A stretch of DNA of 64,000 nt from Karstenula rhodostoma CBS 690.94 (taxonomy: Eukaryota > Ascomycota > Dothideomycetes > Pleosporales > Didymosphaeriaceae). The stretch spans positions 392,057 through 456,056 of the forward strand of contig MU001502.1 in assembly GCA_010093485.1 (NCBI GenBank), in the 5' to 3' direction. The notes under the pieces are model-generated. The model did no database searches. It was not told the DNA's origin and saw nothing but the letters and a program-made list of their open reading frames with translations. The first letter of the stretch is position 1; the number at the start of each line of letters is the position of its first letter. Shown here one piece after another: positions 12,828 through 24,908 of the stretch. The translations under genes were made by a program, and so were the position numbers.

Positions 12828-15800
12828 ATGGGTAGCTCCGCTGAGGCGCCGATCGACCTGACGTTCGACTCTGACGAGGAACTCGGCCCAGTGCAGGCTG
12901 CAATTGCGTCTTCGAGCACCCCGCGAAAGATGCCGATGCCGTTGCCGGGCAGTCTTCCACGACCTTCGTCTTCGTCGACCGCTCAACAGGGCACCGCTGC
13001 TACTGTATCTGGCTTCCAGCTTTCCAGCGACCGACCGCGAACAAGCCTCCCGAAAACTGAGACCAACTTGCCGTTTGCTAATGTATACGATATCCCAGCA
13101 ATCCCTCAAACTGCGACATCAAGCCGACCACTCAACGGGCCCGGGTATGTTCCGGTCTTTGCTTCGACGACACTGGGAGGGGAAGCATATGACTTTGCGA
13201 TCCCTCAGGCGGAAAAGAGAAGGAAGATATCTGGCCCGCTGCTTGGATCTGGACACTACCTACCCGAGCCGTCGCGGGGGAAGAGTGAGCTAAAATCGCG
13301 GTTCTATGGAGTGCAGGTTGGGCACGTTCCTGGCGTATATACGGATTATGACGCGGTCAAAGCCCAGATTGCAGGATGCAAGGGTGCCAAACAACAGCGC
13401 TTTGATACGAGGGAGGAAGCACAAGCGTTCGTGGATGGGAGGCGGAGCCCAAGGACAATACCCGCCCAAACCCGCGCTACGATATCTCACGGCAATGGGG
13501 GCGCAGGTCTATCTCCTGTGAGGTCTCCTGTGAGGTCGCCAGTAATGGTTCCCACAAATCGCGCTGGTGGCAAGCAAGCATCTCTCGCGACACATCCTCC
13601 TACTCATATACACTCGGTCGGCGGTCGACCCCCTCCGACCGCGAAGCTTAGCACAAGTGGGTTACCCTCGGTGCAGTCCTTGAATACGGCGTTGAAGGCA
13701 AACGGTACCACTATGCCATTAGTGAAGCACAACCAATCCTCACAGCCCCGTCGTGAATTGCATTTTGGAAGGCTTTCGGATGCGACATCTAGCAATGGGG
13801 CTACAAAACCGGCGTTCAATGGAGTGACCATTGGTCACAGCTCGGCTGATGAAATGGTGATAGGCCAGGATGTTTCCTTACCGCCTCGACAAATAACGTA
13901 CAGCCAACCATATGCTGAGCAAGCTGCATTTGTCGAGAGCGCCGCAGAACCCAAGGATGACTTGCCGGCAGGCAACAGTCTTGCAATCGAAGATCCCTTA
14001 GACACGCTCTTGGAGGACGACATAATCTCCGAACTCCTGCAACAAGCACCCGCGAACGATAGAGTAGCTCTACTTCTGAAAGCACGCCCGATTGCTCGAA
14101 CTATGCAACAGTCAACTATCGAAGCCAACTCAACTCAAAGGCCTCCTGGACCGTCGACTTTACGAAATGCCAGAAGTTCTCCGGCTGCGTTACCGAGTGA
14201 GCGTGACAGTGTGCTTTCTGACTCAGACACACCCATCAGTGGCGATGCCGTACACGCCCATGACCTGACTGCAACGCATCGCGTCGTCGCAACCGTTGAG
14301 AAGACGTCTGCATCTAAGAAATGGACGGGCGGACTTTCAGAAGCCGAGGCGCATCTGTTGATCTTCCTCAAGGAAGTGAAGAAATTAAGGTGGCCCGAAA
14401 TAACAGCGAAGTTCCAAGTACACTATCCCACCCGTAAATATCCCACTTTGCAAACAAACTATTCACAGAAGATCAATCGCCGTGACAGATCGCAGGATCC
14501 TGCGACTTTGGTATTGCCATCCATGTACGCTTCTGAAGCTCACATAGATTGGGCTGAAGTCCACGCAAATCCAAGCAGACCCAACGATCATCCAAGACGA
14601 ATGCGGGAAGTGGCTGCTTTGCAAGAAGAACCCAAACATCGAGCGTGGTCTGACGCTGTCAGTTCGGTTCAGGACCAATCATCTGGTGCGGAGTCACCAG
14701 GACATCACGGGCGTCCGCGACGAGCAGTGCCTGTAAAGAACTACACTTGGCCGAAGAAGAACACCCGGATCGAGGTCGGTTCATTCGAGGAAGATGACTT
14801 GGATGTGGTGGAGCCTGCAGAGGATAGGCTTGCCGTGTCTGAGACTCCCGAAGATCTCATGCCAGTGCCAGAAAAAGCTATCGCGGTCGAGAACGAACCT
14901 TTGTCGATTGATTTTGACATGGACGATGCCTTCTCCGCACTTGCTGTACAGAACCGTGAAGCAGGCCCAGAGCGGCTGCCATATCTCTCCTCATCGCAAC
15001 GATCAGGTCTGCACAATGTACCCCATGGCTTTGAGTGGGACCAGTTGGTTAGTCGCGACTGGCAAGGCACTCTGATACATGTGGATTTCAGTCCCATAGA
15101 AATCAATGTTGTGGAGAGCACGATTACGCGCTTGCTCGGCCTTCAACGAGATTCACGTTCGCGGGATAAACGAAAACGACTCCGAAGACTACTAGATGGG
15201 ATAACGGAGCCCAAACTTCTGTATCTGGCTGGCGTACTCCGATCAAAATTGCATTCGCGAGACCGACGAAGTATCGATGCCTTTCTCCGAGACGCACAAG
15301 AGAACAAAATTCGTAGCGCTGCCCCTCGCATCGAGAGACTAGCGGCGTCAAGGCCTAACAAGTCTTTCAGATCAGAAGCGAAGTTATCCACGTCATCTGT
15401 GATTCGGAGACGCGAACTGGGTATTCAATCATACAGAGGATGGAGTTCGACGTCATCACCGATTTCATACCAGTTGAAGAACAGGGTCCAGGACTCTCTC
15501 GGACCAGTATGCTCCTATACCGGCGCTTCCAGCGATGTACATGCTGTTGCTTGGTCTGTCGATGGAGAATGCTTTGCCGCCGGCGCGATTTGCGTTGATG
15601 ATCCTCACTCTATGCAGTACAATCGGTCTAACAACCTCTTATATGGCGATGTCGCTCGTAACACCATCCACGAATTAGGAAAGCACTACGTCCAGAGGCC
15701 GAGAACCGACTCGGGCCCGAACTCGACCCACGCAATGTATGCCTCGCAAGATCCAAAACTTTTCAAGACAGTCACGTCGGTTGCCTTTTCTCCGAATGGG

Positions 15801-17752
15801 AATTACATGTTTTCTGGTGGGTGGGACCAGAACGTGTGGGTCTGGGAGACGAAATACGACGGCTTGCAACCGGCTGATGCTGTCTCCCTGCATCACAAAT
15901 CCGAAGTGAGCATGATGGCCGTCAATTCTTCGGGGGTCCTTGCAACCGGCACCAGGAAGTCGACTGGCAATGCCGTGAAGGTGCTAAACTTGCGCGAGGA
16001 TGATCTGTCACAACCACCGGTCACCTTGAATTTCAACTCTGAAAAGGCAGCCGCTAGACCGGATCAGATAATGCTTCCGATGGCGCTCCACTTCTCACCA
16101 AGATATGAGAATCTTCTGCTTGGGGGTTTCGGTGCCACCGCGCGCCAGGATGGACGAGACACGAATGGAGACATCTGCCTATGGGACATCAATGGAAACA
16201 AACAGCTTAATGTATGGGGCTCGGGAAAGTACGTATTTGATTTGTCCTTCCATCCCAGGGAGCGTTGGATGGCAGTAGCAACCGTAGCAGGCCAGAACAC
16301 CAACCGAGGAATGCGTTCGACGGTCAGACTGTACAGTGAAGGAAACGCCATGGACGACAAGTTCAGCACGCTTATGGAGCTTGAGTGCCGGGCTCTAGAT
16401 ATCAACGACGTAGTGTGGTGGTAAGTAATCGACGTTCCACTGACAACCCTGTTCGCTAACTCAACAGTCCGGACGATAATTATCTAGTCGCTGCTGGATG
16501 CACAAACGGACGAGCTTATGTATGGGACATCCGCAACCCGAACCACGTCCTTCGCGAGCTTGCCCATGCCAGCTCGCTCATGCCACTCGATGAGCGTGAG
16601 GATCGAGAGATCACGGATACTGGTATCCGTTTCCTTAGCTGGGGCAACAATGCCACACGCCTTTACAGTGGCTCATCTGACGGTGTGGTGAAGGTCTGGA
16701 ACGTCGCGCGCTCGGAAGAAGAGACGTTCGTTAAGGATCTCATCACCGTCGACTCTGGAATCATGTCCGGAGCCTTCAGCCCCGATTACAGCAAACTTTT
16801 GTTGGGTGAGGTCAATGGGTCTGTCAATGTTCTTGAAGTTGGCCGGGATGACTGCTCTCTCAAGGACGCAGCAAAGATGAAGTACATTTCGTACGAAGAC
16901 GACGATCCCGAGTTCGAAACGCAACCCTCAACATCCACGTCCGCAGCTGCCGACTCCGGAATCGCCTCTGCCAGGGAGCTCCTCGAGACTGGCCAAATGA
17001 TAACCAGACCGATGGGAGGACTACCTATCAAGCAAGCGGTGCAAGGCCCTTCCTACGCCGGACCCTACGACGCGAGTGTGGACGCGCCCTTCCTCCGCAA
17101 ACAAGCGTTGGAAATGCAGCTCAAGTTTCCTGAAACGTCAGAGTCTCCATGCTCAGTCTGCCTAGGCCCCGAATCGAATCCTGTCAAGATCACGAGCGAA
17201 GAGATTGGTGACTCTGGCAGGAGCTTGGATCGTATCCCTAATGAACTGCGCTCACGATGGTTAGCTGGGACGGTGGATCTCAAGATCCCGCCTGCAATGG
17301 TTCCGTGCGGATCGTGTGGACGTGCTGCTAGGCCTTTCGACAGAGTCTATTCCTCGGGTGGTACACCGCTGCCGCCTAGGTGTGAGCGCTGCGACTTCAC
17401 GTGTCTACGATGCGGCGGTCACGACACGACCCTCTCGATTGAGAATGAATCCTATGTGTGTTTTGTGTGCAAACTGAACTGGGAAATTGGGGCTTTGGGC
17501 TACAACCTCACCGAAGACTTTGACAACCTCTTCGGACGCACACGTACCTATGCTAACCATTCTTCGCGCCGTCGCAAATCCTACGACGATATTCCAAAGC
17601 TCGATGGCTATAAGAAAGACCTATACCTAGCGAAACTCGAGGCGGTGTCGCGCGCAAGTGACGAAGATATCACCTTCGGGGATGAAATAAATGCGTTGAC
17701 AGATCACTACTTCTCCTTGGCAATCGACCGCCCGGAGTCGCCGCCGCTGTGA
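12828..17752 (+). CDS. large SANT-domain and WD40 protein with cysteine-rich tail
   Basis: Two exons (12828-16420, 16468-17752) give 1625 residues. The start is the ATG in CACCATGG. Residues 6-17 (APIDLTFDSDEE) look like a SUMO-interacting motif. A disordered region follows. A Myb/SANT-like segment lies near residues 495-545 (WTGGLSEAEAHLLIFLKEVK). WD40 blades occupy about residues 890-1325, with clear strands such as VTSVAFSPNGNYMFSGGWDQ and FLSWGNNATRLYSGSSDG. One blade ends in VWDIR near residue 1216, matching the WDxR box of proteins that dock on DDB1 in CUL4 ubiquitin ligases. Residues about 1425-1535 hold several CxxC pairs (CSVC, CGSC, CERC, CLRC, CFVC), probably a zinc-binding fold. 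A role as CUL4-DDB1 substrate receptor, perhaps like Raf1/DIM-9 in heterochromatin formation, is a hypothesis. Confidence 0.88.
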
Positions 17753-17994
17753 TCCGTCCGCTCGCTTGTCTGTTTCGGGCGGTGTGGTGGTGGTGACTTG
17801 GAGGTGGGTTGACGAAGCGCGGAGTGGGCCTGTTATATGTGGGGAAAGCATGCCTCGTCGAAGATATGCGATATGATCTGTGTGGGCAAGTGGGCAAGTG
17901 GGCTTTTGTGAGAGTCGCTCTCTTGCTCTAAGTTTTATCACAATATGAAATGTTCACATCAGTTGTTCTTCTGCCCATGCGATATGTGGGAGTC

Positions 17995-18060
17995 CATCCA
18001 CGAGTCTGCTGAGTTCATCCACGAGTCTGCTGAGTTCATCCACGAGTCTGCAGAGTTCAT
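17995..18060. repeat. 21-bp tandem repeat, three copies
   Basis: Three adjacent copies of the unit CATCCACGAGTCTGCTGAGT plus one T occupy 17995-18057, and a partial fourth copy follows. The third copy differs by one base. The unit length is a multiple of three and one frame stays open, but no gene model fits around it. Confidence 0.85.
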
Positions 18061-18292
18061 CGCAAGACCCGAGCCCGAGGTAGAAAAGGAACGTCCGTGC
18101 GCTAAACCCGACGGGCGTATCGCCGTCTCGGCAACTCGTTTGCATCGGAGGAGCGCGTTCCCACGACTCACAAGTTATCCTTTGTCTACGAATATGCGGA
18201 CGCGTTAAGCCTTGGCCACAGATAGGTACGTACTACATGTATTGAGGATTAGCGGGTCGCCGGTGAGACAGTTGCTGGGGCCAGCTTCAACT

Positions 18293-18300
18293 TATATAAA
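18293..18300 (+). promoter_or_regulatory. TATA box upstream of the alpha/beta hydrolase gene
   Basis: TATATAAA lies 142 bases before the hydrolase ATG, at a distance that leaves room for a 5' UTR of about 110 bases. A clear TATA box suggests a regulated rather than housekeeping gene. Confidence 0.55.
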
Positions 18301-18441
18301 TGGAGCTCCTGGAATGTTTTTATTACCTTCCTTCCAAGTGCCGATTAAGGACTGCCTGAGTATACGCCCATCAATTGTCACCTCGAAAGCAAGCAAGAAA
18401 ACCAAAACATATCGGTCGAAGACCAACCCAACGAACCCACC

Positions 18442-19431
18442 ATGTCTTCAATCACAGCAACACCACCATCCCAATTCGACCCCGAATACCTCCAATGGCT
18501 CATGTCCGTCTTCCCCCCCGGCGCAACACTCCCGTCCTTCAACACTGTCCCGGAAATGCGCCCAAGCACAGAAGGCATGATCCGCGCCCTGTACGCGACT
18601 TTCCCAGCACAACCCAGCATCACGCAGACAACCCACACCGTCACTTCAGCAGACGGCACGCCGATCGAGGTGCTACGCTTCAGCCCACCGCATCCCGCGG
18701 GAGCGCAAGAGGCGACACCCGCGATCCTGCACTTCCACGGTGGCGGCCACGTCGCCAACAACGTGTCCATGTTCGCGCCAGCGCTGGCCGAACTAGCGTC
18801 CCTAACCAGCATCCCCGTCTTCAGCGTCGAATACCGCCTCGCGCCCGAACACCCCTTCCCCGCGGCCCTGGAAGACGGCTACGCCGCGCTGACCTGGCTG
18901 TCCACCTCCGCACCCTCACTCGGCATCGACCCCTCCCGCATCGCCGTCATGGGCGAGAGTTCCGGCGGGGGTCTAGCAGCCGGACTCGCGCTCATGGCGA
19001 GGGATAGGGCCTTCGCCCCACGCGTCAAGAAGATGCTGCTCGTGTATCCCATGCTGGATGATCGGTCCATCACGCTGAATCCGGCGTGGAACCCCGAGGA
19101 CCGCACCGTCAAGATGCTGACCATGTGCTGGGGTGCGTATCTCCCGGCGCACCTCAAAGCGGGGGATCCCGAGGCGAAGGTGTCGCCGTATGCGGCGCCT
19201 GGGCGTGCGGAGGATCTCGCGGGCTTGCCCGAGGCGTTGGTGGAGGTTGGGACGTTGGATGAGTTGCGGGATGAGTCCGTGCGGTTTGCGGGGAGGTTGG
19301 GGGAGGTGCAGGGTGCGAAGGTGGAGTTGAGGGTTTGGGAGGGCGTGCCGCATGGGTTTGATGCGGCGAGGGAGATTGGGGTTAGTAAGAGGGCGGTGGA
19401 GGGGAGGGTGGCGTTTTTGAAGGGGTTGTAG
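18442..19431 (+). CDS. alpha/beta hydrolase, HSL-type esterase/lipase
   Basis: A single-exon gene of 329 residues. The fold is clear: oxyanion-hole motif HGGG at residues 99-102, nucleophile elbow GESSG with Ser173, acid Asp273 in TLDELRDE, and His304 in VPHGF. These are the hallmarks of the hormone-sensitive lipase (alpha/beta hydrolase fold-3) family, which cleaves esters of short acyl chains or plant and secondary metabolites. There is no signal peptide, so it should act in the cytosol. The gene is GC-rich at third positions, strongly so in its last 300 bases. The substrate is unknown; the neighbours give no hint. Confidence 0.93.
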   Translation: MSSITATPPSQFDPEYLQWLMSVFPPGATLPSFNTVPEMRPSTEGMIRALYATFPAQPSITQTTHTVTSADGTPIEVLRFSPPHPAGAQEATPAILHFHGGGHVANNVSMFAPALAELASLTSIPVFSVEYRLAPEHPFPAALEDGYAALTWLSTSAPSLGIDPSRIAVMGESSGGGLAAGLALMARDRAFAPRVKKMLLVYPMLDDRSITLNPAWNPEDRTVKMLTMCWGAYLPAHLKAGDPEAKVSPYAAPGRAEDLAGLPEALVEVGTLDELRDESVRFAGRLGEVQGAKVELRVWEGVPHGFDAAREIGVSKRAVEGRVAFLKGL

Positions 19432-20922
19432 GGTTGTTGTGCTAGGGGGCGATTATAGGTGGTTTGTGGTGGAGGGGGTTGGAATCGAAATACTAAGACT
19501 TTCTAATGGCTTGAATGGTGCTCTCCGCTGCCCTGATTCCAGACCTGGTATCCGTTTTCTGTTGGGATGGATATTGGTGGTGGTAGACCCGAAAAGTTGA
19601 GATTCTTCAGAATGATAAGTCGAGGTTGGTTATAATTGGAACTTGACGTTGAGCTGAAATTGAGATTGAAAAACGTATTTGAGACAAAGCTTCAGGGTTG
19701 GAATTCTTCTGGATGCTTCGAATGACATGTCCACAAGAGTCTTGACCCCCTGTCAAGATTGCAATGCGCTGGGACTTGATGGAGCAGGCGAAGATGCAAA
19801 ATATTTGTTGTACATGGAGAAAACATTGGTGATTTGATTTCGGTGCCCCGTTAGGGTATACTGACCTCCATGAAGCTGAGGGAGGTGACTTGTATATTTA
19901 TCTAGATCAAGGCAGGTCAGCTGTTGTTTCTATCAGGCATTGCGAGCTGCGTGATGCGAGGCCTCTGGTAGAGATGGATATTGGTCTCAACAGCCGTTCG
20001 CGACATTGGCGAGCTCAAACTTTTAATGCATCAGCATGACCGGCAACGGTTCCGAATCAGTTCTCAACGAGGATGTCCGTATTGAACAAGCTGGCAACGG
20101 GACCCAGCCTTTTTGTTAGTTGCTCTCGTGGCGCTTACTCTCCGCCTCTGATCGGCATTGCCGTCCGGCAAGAAACTGCACAACAGGTGCAGCACGCGAC
20201 AAGATTGACGTCGGCATGCAGATCTAGCCACGAAGCGTCTTTTTGCCCTTCCGGGCCCTGAACCAGCGCCTTGTCGCAGAGTCTGCGTTGGGGCGGTCAT
20301 TGGCCCCAGCGGCCCGAGATTACCCGACCCCTATCTCCAACAGGGGCCTGAGCCTTTTTTCGCGGCGGCGCGGATCCAGGCCGGAGAAGCCAGCAATGGC
20401 AATGGTAATTGCGAAGCTGTGGGTACCCCGTGATTAGATTCGCTTTAGTGAGATATCGAAACTGTGGGAGGGCAGGGTGTGGTGGTTGCGCCAGCACGTA
20501 TCCGAGAGTTGTTACGGCAACGGGCAGGGGTGGGCCGCGGCGGTTAGGCCCGTGGCTTGTGATAGAGTTGGAGTGGAGGCGTGGGAGGGCATTGAGCGAA
20601 GCCATCTCTGGAGCTCTGGGTGCGCTGGGAAGCCGGAGGATGAGGCTGGAGAGCAGCAATCAATCCGTTCTCGTGACGATGCACAGCGAGGGAACGATGG
20701 CGCACTACCTACTCCGCTGCTACTGCAACCGAAGAACCGCCCTCCCCGAGGTTTCGACAGCCGGAGAAGCGGTTGATCAAGGCAGACTAGCGCGCCAAGG
20801 AGGTGATGGCCCGGGCGCCGAAAGATTTCTGCGTCGCTCCTGCTGGCCTTCAAAAGCTCCCAGATCCTCACCAACTCTCATCCATCCTCTCTCTATCAAA
20901 TCTCCTCTCTGCAACCGACAAA
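19432..20922. other. long intergenic region before the ADP/ATP carrier gene
   Basis: About 1.5 kb. The part 19440-20050 is AT-richer, with no open frame worth reporting. The part 20250-20920 is GC-rich and should hold the carrier promoter and 5' UTR; a CT-rich tract at 20868-20915 precedes the start codon. Confidence 0.5.
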
Positions 20923-22319
20923 ATGGCAGCACAGCAGGATAAGTCCTTCATGGGCATGCCCGTGAGTAACCCTCGACGCCTTCGAGCTCCCGACACCTGG
21001 CCATATCCGCACCCCCCAGCCGCACGACATCGTCAATCCCATCTCAATGGCGTCGCGCGACGTCTCCAGAGCTTCGCGATGATTCCCTGAGATGGGGCTG
21101 CGGATTGGGCGATGGAAAGGATGGCCGCGGGTCGAGCTCTGATAGCTATCGCAATCATCCGCACAGCAGCTAACATATCACCAGGGCTTCGTGGTCGACT
21201 TCCTGAGTACGTCTCCATCAACATCGCATTTGCCATCAATACTGGGGACAATTGGCCTCGGGATTGATGCGCAAGCGACAAAACGACATTTTCGGTCGAA
21301 GCGCGTTTACTGACTGCTTATCTAGTGGGTGGTGTCTCCGCCGCCGTCTCGAAGACCGCAGCCGCCCCCATCGAGCGTGTCAAGCTCCTCATCCAGAACC
21401 AGGTATGCGAAAACCATCAATCACCAGCTTCCAGCATCGCCGCTGACCACAATGCTTTTTAGGATGAGATGCTCAAGACCGGTCGTCTCGACCGCAAGTA
21501 CGACGGTATCGTCGAGTGCTTCCGCCGTACCTCCCAGCAGGAGGGTGTCCTCTCGCTGTGGCGCGGTAACACTGCCAACGTCATCCGTTACTTCCCTACC
21601 CAGGCGCTCAACTTCGCGTTCCGTGACACCTACAAGGCCATGTTCGCTTTCAAGAAGGAGCGTGATGGTTACGCCAAGTGGATGGCTGGTAACTTGGCCT
21701 CCGGTGGTGTAAGTAATCATGTCCAACAATGCACGAAATCCGCTAACATATACAGGCTGCCGGTGCCACTTCCCTCCTCTTCGTCTACTCCCTCGACTAC
21801 GCCCGTACCCGTCTTGCCAACGATGCCAAGAACGCTAAGAAGGGTGGTGACCGCCAGTTCAACGGTCTCGTCGATGTCTACAAGAAGACCCTCGCCTCCG
21901 ACGGTATTGCCGGTCTCTACCGTGGTTTCATGCCCTCCGTTCTTGGTATAGTCGTCTACCGTGGTCTGTACTTCGGTATGTACGACTCGATCAAGCCCGT
22001 TGTTCTCGTCGGCCCTCTCGAGGGTAACTTCTTGGCCTCTTTCTTGCTCGGCTGGACTGTCACCACTGGTGCCGGTATCGCTTCCTACCCTCTGGACACC
22101 ATCCGTCGTCGCATGATGATGACCTCTGGTGAGGCCGTCAAGTACAAGAACTCCGCCGATGCCGCCCGCCAGATCGTTGCCGCCGAGGGTGTTAAGTCGC
22201 TCTTCAAGGGTGCTGGTGCCAACATCCTCCGTGGTGTTGCCGGTGCCGGTGTGCTCTCCATCTACGACCAGGCCCAGCTCATCATGTTCGGCAAGAAGTT
22301 CAAGGGTGGATCCGGTTAA
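20923..22319 (+). CDS. aac: mitochondrial ADP/ATP carrier
   Basis: Five exons (20923-20961, 21185-21206, 21326-21402, 21463-21708, 21756-22319) give 315 residues. The second exon is only 22 bases and the first intron is 223 bases, long for this window. The three carrier repeats are visible through their signatures: [21 protein letters not shown] and [17 protein letters not shown] is the diagnostic motif of ADP/ATP carriers. The protein exchanges cytosolic ADP for matrix ATP across the inner mitochondrial membrane. Third positions are almost always C or G, as expected for a highly expressed gene. Orthologues are single or few in copy in ascomycetes, so this is probably the main carrier. Confidence 0.97.
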
Positions 22320-22821
22320 GCGTCTCGTTCACAACAATCTCCGATACCCTAATCGATCGACGTGGAGGGATGACTTCATCCCGGTGTGAGGTTCGCGGTG
22401 GTGGAGGAAGGAGCAATACGATGCCCGTACCCTGAGCAGAAGCTTGTTCCCGGTAACGAAAAGCACGCGTCGGTGGTAATACACCTTGTACTTTACTTTG
22501 CCTGGCACATCTTTTTCCCTCTCACGGCATCTTGTATTACATGACATTTCCCTTTGCTGTAACTTTGCTATCGCTGGTGCTGGGGAAAATAGTGCACTCA
22601 TAGAAGTCCCTGCTGGTTTTTCAAAATTGGTCCTTTGCTATGTGATTAACCGCTACGTGATATACCCAATTCTCGCAGTCCGTATGTCTCATCGCTTGAT
22701 GATACCTGGATGATGGCCCTGATTGCAGGTGGAACATGGCCATAGCCTCCAACACGATGTTATCGTCCCCGCAGACGGTCGCTCGCCTGTTCTGCACACT
22801 TGCCTACTCCCAACCCATACC
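22320..22821. terminator. shared 3' region of convergent genes
   Basis: The carrier (plus) and the Pro-rich gene (minus) converge here, so both polyadenylation regions lie in these 502 bases. No gene is seen. Confidence 0.4.
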
Positions 22822-23505
22822 TCACTTCTCCCTCACCGCCTTCCAAACCGCCTCCTCCCCCTTCTTCAGCGCTTCGCCAGCCCTAGAAAGCATATTCCAC
22901 GCCTGCGCCCCCACCCCCTCACCCTCGTTCGCACCCGCCCCACTCACGCCGCCCGTCCCCAGCGACCCTCCTCCCGCCGCATACGGCGAGTTATCAGGCG
23001 CCTGCTGGTACCCGGGCGGGTGCTCCAAGCTGTTCCTCAGATCCGACACGGCGCCGCCCGCGTGCGGCTGCTGGAACGGCGACGCCTTTGGCACGCCTCC
23101 ACTTGTATCGAGGCTCGTCGGCCCCGGCCCGCTCGCCGTCGTCGACGGGATCGTAGAGCGACCTGCTAGCTGAGCGGTGCTCGGCGGCGGGATGGAGTAC
23201 TGCGGCGGGGGACCGGCGAGGCGAGTCTCGGTCGTGAGGTGTGTTGCTGTGTAGGCTGGCTGGGGCGCGGGAGGGGCGTCGCTGGGGGTGTAGGTGTTTG
23301 AGGGCGCGGTGGGGGCGAGGGGGCGCGCACCGGGCTGGGGTGGCGGCGGGAGGGAGGCGTCTGCGGTTGTGGTTGCGGGGATCGAGGCGGGCGTTGTGCG
23401 TGTCGGCGGGAGGTTTTGCGGTGTGTCCTGCGCCGTTTGGGGGGTGATGCCGTCGGCTTTTGCGGCCGTTATGGGCGCGTTCTTGTGGAGTTGGATTGGT
23501 GGCAT
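22822..23505 (-). CDS. Pro/Thr-rich protein with a conserved C-terminal helix
   Basis: A single-exon gene of 227 residues, not assigned to a named family. The start at 23503-23505 (MPPIQLHKNAPITAAKADGI) is preferred because the N terminus downstream of it looks ordered and typical, while the extension upstream does not. The central part is disordered and rich in Pro, Ala, Thr and Gly. The end (GAQAWNMLSRAGEALKKGEE) is an amphipathic helix, the only segment likely to be under strong constraint. No signal peptide or membrane helix is seen. The function is unknown. Confidence 0.72.
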   Translation of the reverse strand: MPPIQLHKNAPITAAKADGITPQTAQDTPQNLPPTRTTPASIPATTTADASLPPPPQPGARPLAPTAPSNTYTPSDAPPAPQPAYTATHLTTETRLAGPPPQYSIPPPSTAQLAGRSTIPSTTASGPGPTSLDTSGGVPKASPFQQPHAGGAVSDLRNSLEHPPGYQQAPDNSPYAAGGGSLGTGGVSGAGANEGEGVGAQAWNMLSRAGEALKKGEEAVWKAVREK

Positions 23506-24908
23506 GGTCGCGTGGTGTTGGAGAGAGTGGTGTGCTTGGTGGACGGTGATGGTGATATCGAGGTATAGGTTCGTCGCTGGCTGCGAGTTCACGCTGCGGT
23601 GTTCGACCTGGTGGGTTTATACGTGGAGAGGTCTTCACTTGTTGAGGCCAGTAATTCAGTTCTTTCAGGAATTGAATACGGTCAGTAGCGTGGAAGTAGC
23701 GTTTTGAGTTGCTGCCTGTTTGCGTTGATTGATACTCTGTCTTCTTTGACAGTGGCCGCCGCCTTGGGCCGATGATGTCACCCACGTGCCTTCAGCTTGA
23801 CCTCAATCTGTCCTGTATTGTCGTTGAAAAATCTATCGCACCAACGTCCATTACTACAACTGAAAAAATTGTAATCATATGAACCCATGTGTATCCGCAA
23901 CGTCGCACCCATGCAGCAGTGAATTGCGGGCAGTCGGTTTCGCCCTTACCAGGTCCAAGAAGATGGTGGACTTTGTCCCATGCAAAGACACGCATTCATC
24001 TTTAACTTTATTGCTCTAGACGTCAACAATCTGAAATTTCCAACATTTCGTCAAGAGATATTTACAGGCTCGATACGACCTTCAAGCCTTCCAGTCTCAA
24101 TCATTCGAAGATGCATGATGGACTTCATGTTTCAAGCTTTTAGTCCAACATCTACATGGCGCGCTTTCCTCATTCCCTGTCGCTATGTCTCTATTACAGA
24201 AACGAAAGTATACGATCGGCTTCTCAAAGGTTCCATATATCCACGAGCGATTGTTCGGCGGCTCACCCGAGATGCAACCTTCGCCCAATCCGGCGTCGTG
24301 TGCTCCGTACCTTGTACCTTCGCATCGTCGTACAGCCCAATACGGGCACCATATCTTGTGAGCGTACCCACAATATCATGACGTGCTTCGCTTTCGCTTG
24401 CACGAACTGTTCGCGCGATCTTGACGCGCAGGATCGTGATGTTTCGAAACCCCTGCTTCGGCACCCCCTGCCAAGGGAGTTGTGGAGATATTTGTTCAGA
24501 CACCAACGACTTGTGGAAACGACGTTTCAAACAGATAAGAAAGCGCCCGCCTTCAAATAAGCCAAGACAATGCCGTCTTAATAGCTTGTCAATGTAGGGC
24601 CTTTGTCCGATCCCGCGAACTGTTTCCCGTCTGCCTTCTCGAGTGATTGGTGGGAAGACTTCGTGGAAACCCACGCCGCTCTTGGTACCACTATCATGCT
24701 TCTTCTGGAACAACGATCACTTGAAGCGCGCGGCCTTATGACGTGCATCGGAATGGAATGAGGTGATGTGCTGCTCAACTATAAGACTCTGAACTCGCCA
24801 GTAGACACTGCTTCTTCAGCCTACGCTGTCCATTCGTTCTTTCCAACAAGCTTCCCAGTCTATCACTTATTCTTTTCGTCACTCTTTCTACTTCATCAGC
24901 TCGACGCA
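23506..24908. other. intergenic region upstream of the pectate lyase gene
   Basis: About 1.4 kb between divergently transcribed genes. It should hold the promoters of the Pro-rich gene (left side) and of the pectate lyase (right side, with a CT-rich 5' UTR at 24830-24905). Short frames at 23980-24713 look random. Confidence 0.5.

Larger units (their letters stand above)
17753..18441. other. intergenic region with short tandem repeat and TATA box
   Basis: Between two plus-strand genes. It contains a 21-base tandem repeat (17995-18060) and, upstream of the hydrolase gene, a TATA-like element. No coding region is supported. Confidence 0.6.
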
